From the NCBI RefSeq assembly GCF_026914265.1, contig NC_069136.1, positions 16,739,228 to 16,803,227 of the forward strand: a stretch of 64,000 nt of DNA. Reading direction: 5' to 3'. A program made the position numbers and the translations under genes. This document shows positions 1 to 13,199 of the stretch, one piece after another. This stretch comes from Mya arenaria (Eukaryota; Mollusca; Bivalvia; Myida; Myidae). Position 1 is the stretch's first letter, and every line of letters begins with the position of its first letter. The notes under the pieces were generated by a model. That model was not told where the DNA came from, ran no database searches, and saw only the letters and a program-made list of their open reading frames with translations.

Positions 1-3000
1 TCATGTATGCATTTTGACTCAATTCGAAAGCAAGACTTTGCATTCCCGTGATACAAATTTAGAAATGTATAGAAAAATGCGTAAAAAAATGGGCGCGGGA
101 CACATTGTCTTGTCGTGGTCAATAGTTGTGGTATGTTGTTAATACAAATTTACCGCCTGGAAATGCCGATATATCAGGCATTTTGATATTGATGGCATTT
201 AAGTGTAAACTTGGCCGTTTACGTACAGACCCGGGTTTTATACGCCAAACAACGTTTTGTCATTGAGAACATTAAAAAAAAAATTATCTTAAACTCTCTC
301 TATGCCCGAACACCAGGTACAAATCATTTTGACGAGTGATCTTTAATCGTTATTGTACCAAGTCACTTTGAAGTGTATGTTTTGAACCCGAAAACGGGCG
401 CAGGTTTTTAATGAACACTATTTATGTGAAATAAGATACCCTCATCTCCTTTATTAAAAAAGGTACTCTGTTCACTCATTGAAAATATAGAAATTTGAAG
501 CACAGAGGCCCATCGTGTTTGAGTTATTCATCGGAAACCATTGTTTTTCGTAAAGTCAGCGTGAGAATTAAAATTTGATCCAAATTCCATCCTCTACTCT
601 TGTTTTAATAAAAACATTTTACTTGTTACTACAATTGATTTGAATTAAATTCTACATACCTGGGATTAGACATTCTAGGGTTATTCATAGAAAATCATTT
701 ATCTCATTGTTCTTATATGTCTTTGTCGAGGTAACTAAACGAATCTAAACTAACATCCTCGCCTGGTATACTCTGAAGTAACCCCCCTGACTCTACTGTT
801 CTTGTTCAAGCTATCGTTCCGCTCCTGAAGTGTCCAAGAATAACGTTATTTTCCCATGTTTCGCTTTGAATGCTCCGTTTGGTTACGTTGAAGTAGTTCT
901 CTGTCATTCGCATCATGGTTCGGTTCAAAAACATGAGTTAAGAATTGACAACGATTTGTATTACTTTTGTCCATTCGTTGGTACAAGTGTTGTAAATTTA
1001 TTTCACCTTTCACTACGAATTGCTGATATGATTGAGATGGCAGATGGTGGATGATAAATGGTTTGAGATTTTGCTTATATGGTTGAGAGTATATATACAT
1101 ACAAACTATCATAGTGAGGTCCGTTCTAACTCAAATTAGACATGCTTGAACCCCTTGTCTTCCTCCTTGTTATCATTTCTCATTTAACAGTCTCCAGAAC
1201 ATAATTTCGGAATTTACGAACTCCTTTTAATTTTATTAATTTTAATTAAAAAGTTTTTCGAGAAAGTGATTTCGCATGCAAGCTCTTTCATGCAAATGCG
1301 GGTATTTACTATGTTTTAATACTGGATAATTTCAGAAAAAAATATGTTAGAGGGTGATAACCGGTTTGGCGAACTTCTTACAATACATGTTATAATACAT
1401 AAAAAATACATCCCTGAGTGATACTGCCACCTATGGCTACACATTGGTTACCTACAAATCCATTGCCATAAAACCAGTTACTTTGAGCAGAAATAACATC
1501 GCGGGATTATATATGGACGTTTAACGTTTGAAAACATTCGTAGGTATTTCCGTGCTTCACAATGAATCATTGACGTCACCAAATAGTATGTTTTATATCG
1601 GAAGATGAACAGGCAACGAGTTTTTTGCTACATGCAATGATCGTGGAATGTCGCTGCTTCATATGTCAGTGAGACCACCTATTTTGCCTTTCATTAGTTT
1701 CATATGAAGTACAAAAACAAATCTAAGAGGTAATACATACAGACTGCTTAATCTGTACAATAGTTTACGTTTAACTGAATTTGGTATCGCACGTAGAAGG
1801 TAATCAATTATGAACGGACCCTTATATCAACATTAAAGTTATCTTATGTATATCTTAGTTGTATGAAAAAGCCGAAGCACGAACATAATTATTAAGAGCA
1901 GAAATATATTCAATGCAAACTTAAGATTTCAAAAATGATTATGGTTATGACAATTAACATTTGGTATTCACAGTCACCTGGCAGAACTGATTAGGATTGT
2001 TAAATAGAATAGCATTTCAAAGACATGACAAAGAACTCGACATGGAAATCCCCTTATTTGTAAAGAAGGTTGAATATAGTGTGATTTATGGAAGTCAGTG
2101 ACTCAGAATAGCTACTATAATAACTTATTATTATGCTCATGTATAGCTTATATTGTGTATGTTGTGAAAATATAGTTAATACGGCCAATTATGAGTATGA
2201 TTTTCATAATATCAAGCATTCATTTTGACCTAAGTTTAAGTCTCCTTTAGTTAGGACCTCAGAATACATCAGAATAGAAGAATGCCCAATGCAATAAAAT
2301 TATATCTTCAATTTCATTAAATTATTATGCGAAGATTACATTTCAACCTTTTGTGTGAATAGTTCTAATAGCGTTGTTGAAATAAAGGAGTGCTCATATA
2401 GTGTGCTTAAATCATGTAATTTGGACATTCAAAAACACAATGACCAGTGAAGATATTTTTTGAACGTTTTGACACTATTTTTATCTCGGTAAAAATAAAG
2501 AGAAGTTTTCCCTGTTAAATCAAACAAAACTGTTCAAGAACATATTCAATACATCATAAAAAACCTTCTATCAACTGTCATCTTCCTTCATAAAACGGAA
2601 TAAATAGAACACTTTAGAACATTCTTATCAGGTCTTTACAAATACATGCAAAAATTATTGTTTTTTTTCGTATTGAATTTTAGTCACCATTCAGATAAAG
2701 TAGATTATCAATTAAACACTAAATCTAATAAAACTTATACATAGCTATCTTTTTTTGATTGCCATATTGAACAAGGGGATAACACAACTGATAATACTTA
2801 TTATCTTTGTTGAAACGTATATTCTCTAATAGCTAATTATTATTGATCAAGACACGTCAGACGAAAATTGTGGAATTACCCTAAACCATACGAGTCACTG
2901 CAGTAACCATAACCCTTTTTAAATAAAGATTAATTTGGGCTACAGTGAATCACACGCACCAAACGAAAGCATGTTTTTCAGGTTATAATATATACTGCAA

Positions 3001-3120
3001 TCTTTCGACTCATTTAAAGGCAAGTATTTAAAAAAGCTTTTAAAAGCGAAAAGTCATATTCAAATAAACGGTTAAAGTTTGTACACAAAACAGACGTGGT
3101 CACTGTTTCATTATGTAGAA
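1..3120. other. Intergenic, no gene recognised
   Basis: AT-rich sequence with no convincing coding region. Short open frames around 830-1112 exist on both strands, but neither resembles a known family or has clear splice context. About 2,870-3,120 resembles 26,445-26,655 and 46,470-46,640: all three share a stretch around gagtcac..taacc and another around aagacgcagtcact. This part therefore looks like an old copy of the noncoding flank that accompanies the TNF-ligand genes further right. Confidence 0.5.
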
Positions 3121-3225
3121 GGGCGTCTGTCGTCTTTCTGTAAGTTCTAATAACGAGTATATGTAGTAAGTTCCGCTAACAGGGACAATTAATCGGCTAT
3201 ATTGGAACCTGATTCTATGAGGTTT
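3121..3225 (-). pseudogene. Relic of a TNF-superfamily ligand last exon
   Basis: The plus strand here reads acgagtatatgtagtaagtt and then acagggacaattaatcggc. This is nearly the same DNA as inside the last exon of the intact genes at 22.69-22.78, 42.96-43.05 and 63.60-63.68 kb, where on the minus strand it encodes the G-RLIVPVSGTYYIYSFLGL core. Only about 105 bp is recognisable, with substitutions, and neither exon boundary survives. The match is seen directly by comparing paralogous DNA in this window. It is a dead fragment. It sits about 1.1 kb upstream of the convertase gene and is the left-most trace of the array. Confidence 0.75.
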
Positions 3226-4309
3226 AATTTTTAGACGGGGTATTTATTTATTTTCAAAACTTGAATTGTACTAATTAAATTAGAAATATCATTCTGACAG
3301 GATATCGTAGAAGTTAATTAGAATCGTTCCATACCGTAACATATCAATGATATAGGTCACTGCGTTTTGCCATGGTCACAGTTGCTCTACGGCTATGATA
3401 AGGCGGTCTTAAGTCCTCGAAATCGATTGATACATGCGGTGGCCAGAGAGGGTCTGCGGTGGTCTCAGGCTCACTTCACAGCCTTTCCCTATATCTTACA
3501 GGCCACAGGAGTCACAGATGGATAATAACATTGTTGCTTTGCCGTAGCCATGCCTTAAAGCGTTCACACGGTGACCATATGTCAGGCGTACAGTGACCAT
3601 TTTTGAATAAACACAATCATTTAACCTAGTGGCATATGTTGTGTTCTTTTTTCAAGCCTACGGAAACAAATGGGGCAAACATAAGGGTATATATTAAGCA
3701 AAACTCCGTTCTCACTTTACCTCTACATTCTATGTGATTTTTGAATTTTTCAATGTCATATAAAAATATTTCACTCTCAAATATTTCGGACATTTGTGTT
3801 TGTTTTGTCTCTTAAATGAATTTGGCCAAAATATCATGACAATGTTCTCAAATAAAAGGCTTTTTGAGACCTGACATGTATCTCAAGCAACTGTCTTAGA
3901 CGTCCCTTTCTACAGCACCTACATTATTTATTGCGCAGTGTGTCTTAATGTGAAAACAATCAAATATGTTTCATATACAGCACAAACTATGATATCTTGG
4001 TATAAATATAAATCACTTGTTTAAATAGTAATTGCTCGGGTCCTTTGTTTAAAAATTGTTTCATAGTTTAAGAACAATGGTACTACTTGATTGCAGTAAC
4101 ATGCTATCTATCGATACAGCTTTTTTCGTCAGCCATTGAAAATATATTCAACCAACGTAATAAGTTTTGGAGTTTTGCCAAATATAACCAAACAAACCAT
4201 TACGTAACTTTCAAGAAAATACATAGTTGATAACGTCTTATTCGTAATTAACTTCCATTACTGTAAACATATAGTTGATCACAAGGACCATTTATATAAG
4301 TGTTTTAAA
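3226..4309. other. Intergenic, upstream of the convertase gene
   Basis: No gene seen. A TATATAAG sits at about 4,292-4,299, only some 10 bases before the start codon at 4,310. It is therefore unlikely to be the working TATA box unless translation starts downstream of where I place it. No other promoter signal can be supported by eye. Confidence 0.35.
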
Positions 4310-7300
4310 ATGATACGGATATTATGTTATCCATTGGTATTGCTTCATATTTGTTATTGTCTAGCGACAAACGAAACCGACTCCTACGAGATATACATCG
4401 TCGTGCAGTCCAAGGAAATACACTTAAATAGTATAAAGGAATCTATGGAAATGTATTATTTTCATTTCAAAAGCAAGGTAAAAACCATCAGTTATATATA
4501 ATCAAATATAATATTATGTTGATTAAAGCTGCACATTCACAGATTGAACGTTTGGGCAACTTATGAGAAAATGCATGTAAACCAGTCATATAAGATTGCT
4601 GATAAAACATAAGATTGCAGAGTTTTACATTTCAAAAATTGATGTTTTATGCATTTTTCTTGAACCGTTGGTAATTTTTTTAGCAATAAAACATTAATTT
4701 TGGTATGGAACTATGAAAATCTGCGATCTGATCATTTGTCAGCAATCTTTAATCACTGGTTTGCAGGTATTGCAATTTAATCAGATTTTATAATTGTTTA
4801 TAAAACTGTAACAATTTTGTGCTCTATAGTATATTTATCACCTCTTCCTACGCACAAGTACATCGTCAATATCTATATCTATATTTTTTGTCTCGGAATT
4901 AGATCAAATCGCAAATTTTTCATATTTCCATTCCAAATTTAATGCTTTATGGCTTAACCCTTTCGGTGCCAAATAAATAGTCAAAATATCCTCTCAGTGC
5001 CAAATTAATTCCTTGAAGTCTAAGAGAATTCTACCAACTTTTGAAGGTAAATTACTTGGGACGGAAATATGAAAAGCTGCCATCTGATCTTTTGTCAGCA
5101 GTCTTTTATGACTGGTTTGCAGATATTTACGCAAAGATCGTTCCAAAACAAAAAAAAAGTTGTCAAAACGTTCAATCTGTATGAGTGCAGCTTTAAAAGC
5201 CGTCTTTAACACTCTTGGCAGAGAACATATTGATCACTGTGTTTATAAATATGGCTCCCGCGTTAATTTATAAAAGTCATGTAGCGGTCAATATGCAAGA
5301 AAAGGACTGCTAGACCTTAACTTTCTCTTGCGATCTTCCAATTAATAAAAGTTATTGTAACAGTTTTCTTAAACATATCCATAATATAAAGTACTTGTTT
5401 TCTTTAAATATGTTGGGAGTTGGAAATTTTCACTCATTGCTGCGCCACTCGTACATATGTTGCTGTCTGCGATCACTCTGTAAATTAATCAGCTTATTTC
5501 GAAGTTCGTTTCATAATTAATGAAAACAGTCAACAATAACTTGTTTCTGAAAAAATCAGTTTTACTTTCAAGTCACATGTAAAATGCAGAGACAATGTTT
5601 ACTTAAAAATTCAAAATATAAAAAGTATTTTTAAAATTGTTATTGTGCACTTTACGAATGTTTTTTTTCCAGATAAATAACAAGCTCTTTATTTTCGAGA
5701 AGAATAATGGAAGTGATAAGCGACGTTTACACACTGATGAATTGGAGGGTCTTCGTAAATCAAATAATCATGTAGGTAACACGCAAAGCTTCTGATTATG
5801 ACCTTTTCTAACATGTTTAATTATATGCCAGCGCCCATATGCTTGCTTTTAATCTTATTCTTCAGGTATATCCAATATGCTTTCATTAGCCATTGTATAA
5901 TATTGTGACACACATAATCCTGTTCCTTGTCCCTAAATATTACCGTAACGTTAAAATAAAACGCAGTCAGTTTAAGGAACCACAACGAGGTTAGTTCAAC
6001 TATTGTGTACTAAACGTTTGAGTACACATTCTAACAAACCTTATCCCGATCCCGATCTGACCAGTGCCTGTACCACCCCTCTCATTTCACCTTCCTTTTA
6101 TTCTATCGTTCCTTCCTTCTAACTGATTACAGACAAAAACAACTTGTTTTTACATACCATAGTTTACACAATACGACTATATTTATTCGAGTCGCCGCAA
6201 CTTGCGTGCAAGCCTAAGCAGAGTGAATGACCTACAGAAGCGAGACATAGTATAATCCTTATGGCTTTCTTCTCAATTCTGTTTACACTATTGTTTTGTG
6301 CATAATTAACTTGTTAATTGTTAAACTGCATTACATATTTGGTCTTAAATCGTAGGCCTAACAGTTAGTTTAAGCATATTCTTTATTTTTATTTTTATTT
6401 TTTACTGAGGTAGTGATGCCAAGAGGTAAGAAGCGCAAGAATGGTGTTGCTTTTCTCTTTTCGCTTTCAATACAATTCGTTAGCCGGTATTCTGATTTGT
6501 GTGCTAAATTATAAACGGGCTCGTGGAAAACACGGTGTTGAATGTACTGTAGTGCAAGGATTCCAGGTTAAAACATTTTTGCTGAATGTTAACAGTTTGA
6601 GTTTAAAGATATTTAGTTTAAACTAGTATGTCTATTTTTTCAATTCTATCGAAATTAGGTTACTTTTAGTTGTGTAAAATTTCATTCTGGAGGGGAAATA
6701 AACATGTTTTAATTATATTAAGTTTAGTTTGGTTCTTCAAGGTGTTAACAGCTTCAGTCTTGCGATTGTGTTTGTAGCTAATTCAGAAACCATAAATATA
6801 ACCTCAGTTCAAATATCAAATTTGATATAAACGATTTAATAGGTGCAAACAGATTTAAACTTGTAAAATGTTTCGAAATTATTGAACTTTTGAATTACGC
6901 AGATTTTGAATAGCAGGGATCCCACGTTTTTTTGCCATTATTTGAAAAAGATGAACGAGTCAAGAAATATTTTGTAAAAATGTATACAAAAAAATGCCAA
7001 ACACGTTTGGTTGACCTATGTTTAAACGCACCCTGTTGTTTCGATTAAATGCATCCGTCGTTTTTTATATTTATGCGAACTATAGGTTATTAAATAAAAA
7101 ATAATTAGGGTTCGAATAGTTTTATGAACTGTTTCTGGCTGGTATTAAAAAATAATATTTAAGTGTACCTTATGCTACACAACGTTTTTTCTGTATGCTT
7201 TTATTTTTGGCCTTTGACTGCAGATACTTAGAACTGTTGAACTTTCTGATAACTATCAACATACTTTAGTCGTACGCTAATGTTAACTACGCTTAAAACA

Positions 7301-10300
7301 GTAGTTGTAATTTGATAACTAATAGTTATAATATAATATAAATGAACATACAAAATTGATTTTCAAGATTGAATAGATTGACCAGAGCCTGTTCTTTAAC
7401 CAAGAAACGCCACTTGCAGCACAAACAGTTGCATATGAACATGATCCTGAAGAAAACGTAAGATTTAAACAGTTTTCTATCGCATGTTCAGTAGAAAATC
7501 AATTGATTGGTGCAATCATATCTTGATAAATCATTAGAACATTCCAACACTGTGCATACGTTCTTTCTTTAATATTATAGTGTCTTCCATGTGTATATAT
7601 TTGAAACCGTAAGATGCAAATAAAACAAGCCAGATTATTTGTAATTGATGTTTTCAATCGGTCTTTGACAGCCTTTATTGTTAATCATTTTCAATTCATT
7701 TCCAATTCAATTACCACGATCGCTAACCCTTACATACAATTGCAGAATTTAATGTATGTGTGTCCACCCGTTTTCGATGAAGCCCTTGGTATCGACCGGA
7801 CTTGGTCTCACACAAATATCACGGGAAGGGGTGTGGTCATTGGCGTTACAGACGTTGGAATTGATACAGAGAATATCCATCTTAAACAAAACATTGTTAG
7901 TATGCCATGAAACTAAATTTTCAAAGATTTCAAATTATTTGTTTGCTCTTACATTTATCTGACGACCAGCTTAATTGCATTTCTAATTGAAATGATAGTT
8001 TAATATTCGTATCAGATCCGGTATTGTGACTGCGAAACGCATTGATCAGATACGACCTACTTTAGAACAATGTGTATGAACAGATATATGCGATTATTAT
8101 CGTATATAGTTGTACTTGTTTACTGTAATAATTTCCTAAGATAGTATGTGAACTCTTTGTAGTTGTAGCATTGGTCGCATGTTTAGTTTTATATGTTAAA
8201 AAAATGTTGGGAAAAAATGAGAAGTAACACTTATAAATGTAACACCTGTATTTTCTGTTAACAATCCTTAATAACAAATCGTTGATTGCCATTTTATATG
8301 TAAGATATTTATGCTTATATGATGAATTATCTTGTTTGTATAATGCTGGCTTAATGATGTCATTTTCAGAATCACAATTTATCTTTCAACTTCGTTGATA
8401 ATCACCCTGTTACGAATCCAACTCAGATATGGGAAATAATCGAAAGTAAAAAACTAACAAGGTACGACATATTATGCATTTACAATTTCACCAAGGGCAG
8501 CATTGTGTGACCTTTGTTGTGAACTCTATTTAGAATAAGCTCATGTAAAATATATTATTACATGCCTTGCATTTCGTATAATTGTCAAAGATTATGAATA
8601 AATGTGTTAAATTGCTAAATTATATGTTGCTGAATCACTCTTCTTCGTTTCATATTCAGTCATGGTAATGGATGCGCGGGGCTTATATCTGGTGCAAAAA
8701 CGAATCAATATTGTGATGCATGTGGAGTTGGTGTCGCATATAATTCAAAAGTGGCAGGTCTGTATTGATGATCCGCATCATTATTGGATAAGAATACTTA
8801 GAATATTAATGGTATGATTCGGTATGAACTAACTATAAACTGGCCAAGTCGGTTCCCCAAACATTTAATAAAATATATATTTACTGTTCTGTAACTTGTG
8901 TTAGTACCATGAAGCGTTGTTGTGAGCATTGTGTATGACATATCAATATTTTAATTGTTCCGCTACTGAACTTTGTAGTTACCATTGACTTGTTAACATT
9001 TCAGCCTATTTGATACTTTCTTATAAGTTTTTGGTACAATGCTAAGGACAAGATCTATTAATCATATTTAATGACTGAATGTTGATTAAAAGTAAATTCG
9101 TACTTTCAGATTTGCAAATAGCAAAGATAACGAAAAGGTTCTGGCATTATCCAAAGTTTAATTCGGCAACGTACGCAGCTGCCCTAGCACACAAGCCTGA
9201 TGAAATTCATATTTATTCAAATAGTTGGGGTATAAACAAGCCTTTCCACAGTCCAATGTTTTGCGAGGACGACGTTTTGACCGAAGGAATGAAAAATGTA
9301 AACATTTTAGAAATATTTTTGCTGGCATAAGTAAAAATTGAACTCTATTAAAATCATAACTTTAGGGAGTTGATGTGTGACTTTGATTATGAACCTACTA
9401 GCTGTCTGAGTGTTTAATTAAGACATTTAAGATGTCAATATTTAAAAAAAAATCTTTAAAATAAATTAACATGATTTCTCGGACAATGTCGTTCATAAAG
9501 TTTAAAGTGTCTTTCGCTGAATTTGTTGTTTTTTGTTGCCAATTTGTAGGGAAGACGAGGATTGGGGTCAGTTTACGTTTTTCCGGCTGGTTTCCCCGGA
9601 GCAGCCTTTTCGAACCATATTGCAACAGTGACAGTGGCCTGCTTAGGATTTAACGGTGCTGTTCATGAAGTTAGTAAGGTCAATTCTGCTGTCCTCGTTT
9701 CCGTCTTTTGCAATGGACGTTCTCGTTCGGACACAAGAATGGTATGTAAAACAATATTATAAGGGCTCCGCAAAAATGTTTAAGTGCTCTGCCGAAAATG
9801 CGGATGTCCTATAGTTATCACTTTGTCCGTCCTTCTGCCCGTAGGTCATCATTGTTAATGTTTTCTCTTAATAATTGTACAACAATTTGTGACCATCAAA
9901 TTCAAACTTCATTAAATTATTAACAGTAACAATGTGCTCCTTCATTTCAAGTGAAAAATCTTTGTCTTAAAAATTGTGAAAATAATGGTCCTTTTTAACG
10001 TTTTAAGAAATACTTAATTTTGTTTATTTTTATTAAAAATTTATCATCTGAAATATCAACTTCAATCTTTACACGCTTGCTTTCTGTTACAATATGCACT
10101 TTTATGATTATTTATAAAACTCAAACTGAAATCTTGTTATTTGTCAATTTTTTTAAAAAAATACACATTTATTCATGATTTTTTCCCAAACAACTTAATG
10201 GTTATTTTATAAATCAACTTCGAAATTGAGATACTAACACGAAGCTGCAATTCACTGTCCAAACGCAGTCTAATTGATCGTGTTAGTTAAATGCCGTCTA

Positions 10301-13094
10301 AACCTATTTAAAGATTATTCATATCTATTTTGATTCTTAATCATTTTTAAACAATTAAAATATCAATTTAGAATCTCCTACACATATTTACAACATGTTA
10401 TTTCGTGACAAATTATATAACTCTTTAATATTGTCATATGTACGGCCCTTTGTAAATAATTTGAAAGTATAAGAGTCGTTTTGAAAGGAAAAAAGATTAA
10501 ACTTGAAGGAATTAAAATATATCTGCAAAAACAAAAACAAGCAGTTCAAATAAGAAACATTTTAACACGATGGGTCATATTTCCAAAGTAGCCCGACTAC
10601 ACTGTTCACATGCATGCCCTCAAACATCAACGCATTATGCTATCATTCTGGGCCCTTGTTATGTTCAATCAATTTTACATTTGTGTTCAGTTGAACATCT
10701 CAAGCATATGATAGATTGTTAAGTAAACTTACACAGCTTGTTTTTTTATTTAGCAACTTGTTTATAATGTAGTTATTTAAGTATTGTCTTCTTAAATACA
10801 TCAGCGATTACTTATACTTTGAATTATTTGTTGTTGTAATTATACGTTAGCAACTTTTATACCATATACATTTCGAACATTAACCACAACGAAAAAGTAT
10901 ATAACTAATCGGCATTTTATATCAACCAGATAACAGTTGGACATGACAGTGATTCCTGTCTTACTGAATTTGGCGGTGAATCAGCTGGTTCTGCGATTGT
11001 GTCAGGAATAATTGCCCTTTTATTGGAAGCAAAGTATGTATATGCGGAAGTATGCTCATTCTACTGCATTTGAGCACGTTGAATCTTATGTGATGTTTTT
11101 TTTATCAATAAATTAACTGAAAATCAGATTATGTATACTTTATGTGTATTTTGTTGTGGTCAAGTTATCTTCGAAGTGTTTATACTTGATATTGAACACA
11201 ATGGTGATTTAAAAAATAATATATACACACCTTTCAGTCCCGAGTTGTCAAGTAGAGATGTCAAACATATACTCATACAGTCCTCAGGACACATGGGGAT
11301 TGAGGCATCACCCGAATTCCTTCAGAATGCGGCAGGATATATGTGTAAGTATCAATGAACACTGAAGTAGTTATTTAGTTTTTTGTTTTTTTTTCGCAAA
11401 TCGAGTTCATAACACTGAAAGATACCTTATTTGGTATCATAGATAATTGATTAAGCTTGGTGTTTCAATTTTGTGTAAAGATTGTAAATATCGTGGGTAC
11501 CTCCAAATTGAAAACAACTGAAATCCAGATAGTTTGTTATTGGTGACATATATATTCTGCTTATCAAGTGTTATAGCAGCGAAGGAGCTTGGTATCGGTG
11601 GAGCGGACTATGTAAATGATTTGACTTATCGTTTTTATTGTTCACGATTTTTTTTCAGATCATCCGAATTTAGGGTTTGGTTATCCAAATGCTACAATGA
11701 TGGTTTCGATCGGGTCTAACTGGAAATCGTTACAGCCGTTGTCCAAAAAGACCTTAGAGATTGCAAAAGATGATTTGTAAGACCAAATATTTAATTTAAA
11801 TAATTCAAGTATTTGTTTATGCTTTAACTACGTGGCATAAGATAATAGCTATAACTGTTAAGGTTTATTTCATACTGTTTTCATACATTCCGTGAGATCA
11901 AATAATGTGATTTAACTTCAATTAATACATTATCAATAACTGACCTAAGTCGAGAAAGGTACGCATCTAGCGCGTGGTGATATTGCGAACAATTTACGAA
12001 CGCAGTTAGGCATATATATATTATATAATTAAAGCAACAGCCGTAAGATACCTTTGTATCTCAAAGTAATATATGGCAGTATTGACATTGCCTTGGCATC
12101 GTTGCTGATAATGAATGCAAAGCATATCCATGTTCGAAACGTCCATTATCCTGTTCTGTTCTGTTTCAGACAAATTAGATCGACATATATGTACGAGCGA
12201 GTGTCATATGTTGATACCTTCTGTGACAGCACGCAATGTATTGACATAATGGAAGAGGTAGTTTTTGACGCAAACTTTATTTACACCGAACAACATTACA
12301 TGAAGTTATGGGTCGTCTCGCCAAATGGCACAATTTCAACTTTGACCGAGACTAAACCAGTGAACAACCAAGAGAAGAGCCGACGACGAGTTCAAGCAAA
12401 ATTTCGAATCAATCACTTCTGGGGTGAAAATAGTTCTGGGCGTTGGCGTATATACATTTCTTGCAACATCTCGAAGAACGATGAAGATGCATGTAAGTTG
12501 GCTCCGTGCACATATTACTTCAGTAGTAATTTGGTTTATTAACAGTTGAGTTGTTCATTTAAGTGAAAGTAAAGGGAGTCGGTAAGTCCACTGCAAGGAA
12601 TAGCACCTACCCTGAAGGGGTTTATATCTTATGTTGCATACATAAATTTTTGTTTTATGTTGCAGATAATTTCAAAACATTATTAAATTAATCACAAAAC
12701 GTTTTATAGAGAAATCGTCTTATCGGACATGCATTTTGACTTTCGTTTCAGCGTAGTACTTAATGCACATTGTTATCATTACCAAATGAACAAAAATGTT
12801 TTATTCGCTGGCATAAAATTCAATATTTTTTTCCCAGTTTATGACTGTCACATCGCTCATGGCAAATTGTTCATATACGGTATCGTGCAGAAAAGAAATT
12901 TCGGTTACGATAAGGATACAAGCCATCTTCAAGCTGTGGTGAATAAAAAACAATCAAGTACGACGATGGTGAACTATTCTGAGATTAAACCAACAACAGT
13001 TGAAAAAAGGACGCAGAAAAATGTCGCAATTTTTATCGAAGTTTCATTTCTTGCACTGTTGTTGTCGTTACTATATAACTTTAAAGTGCTGTGA
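4310..13094 (+). CDS. Furin/PC-like proprotein convertase homologue, membrane anchored, altered active site
   Basis: Thirteen exons join in phase: 4310-4477, 5673-5771, 7377-7457, 7746-7895, 8370-8461, 8660-8757, 9110-9297, 9550-9741, 10930-11033, 11238-11344, 11659-11776, 12170-12492, 12838-13094. They total 1,977 nt and 658 residues. Order: signal peptide (~1-20), prodomain (~21-116), S8 peptidase domain (~117-440), P domain (~445-590), stalk, C-terminal membrane segment (~634-655), and almost no tail. Family landmarks include CGVGVAYNSKV, EIHIYSNSWG, GLGSVYV, GIIALLLEA and HFWGENSSGRWRIYI. Catalytic Asp152 (VTDVGID), His198 (SHGNGCAG) and Ser374 (GGESAGSA) are present. The oxyanion Asn of SGNGG is Phe307 (PAGFPG). 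The P-domain RGD is lost, and exon 3 has no basic cleavage site, although KRR at the secondary prodomain site remains. The family normally cleaves precursors after dibasic sites in the secretory pathway. Whether this member is active is open. Exon 3 is the least certain exon; no frameshift is needed anywhere. Confidence 0.88.
4518..4790 (+). repeat. Palindromic MITE-like repeat in convertase intron 1 (copy 1)
   Basis: Begins ttaaagctgcacattcacag and folds back on itself: aaccagtcatataagattgc near 4,573 pairs with gcaatctttaatcactggtt near 4,745. A second copy in the opposite orientation lies about 100 bp downstream. It is non-coding and within intron 1 (4,478-5,672). I recall closely similar palindromic repeats from bivalve genomes, but I could not check this here. 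Confidence 0.6.
4860..5213 (-). repeat. Palindromic MITE-like repeat in convertase intron 1 (copy 2, inverted)
   Basis: The minus strand from about 5,206 reads aaagctgcactcatacagat followed by tgaacgttttgacaac. This matches the start of copy 1 at 4,520. The repeat also shares the catctgatc..ttgtcagcagtctttta..actggtttgca block with copy 1. The open frame inside it (4,994-5,212, minus) is an accident of the repeat, not a gene. Confidence 0.6.
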
Positions 13095-13184
13095 CAAATG
13101 AATGAAAGTTCTAACTTTGCTTTTATGACTTGTTACACTATGCGATGTACTGGTTCTCTTATTGCATTTTATATATAGAACTTA

Positions 13185-13190
13185 AATAAA
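13185..13190 (+). terminator. Candidate polyadenylation signal of the convertase gene
   Basis: AATAAA lies 91 bases after the stop codon at 13,094, a normal 3' UTR distance. A second AATAAA at 13,261 is an alternative. No transcript evidence is available. Confidence 0.5.
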
Positions 13191-13199
13191 TATTACCTA

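Noticed and set aside
830-1112. Overlapping open frames of 74 (+) and 88 (-) codons
   Set aside because: No family resemblance, no splice or promoter context, and overlap on opposite strands in AT-rich DNA. Likely chance.
6400-6626. Possible extra convertase exon around 6,441-6,626
   Set aside because: It has no convertase similarity, and exons 2 and 3 already join in phase and align to the prodomain.
7581-7608. Possible 28-nt micro-exon with an acceptor and a GTAAGA donor before the catalytic-Asp exon
   Set aside because: Using it would break the phase between exons 3 and 4 of the convertase, which join cleanly without it.
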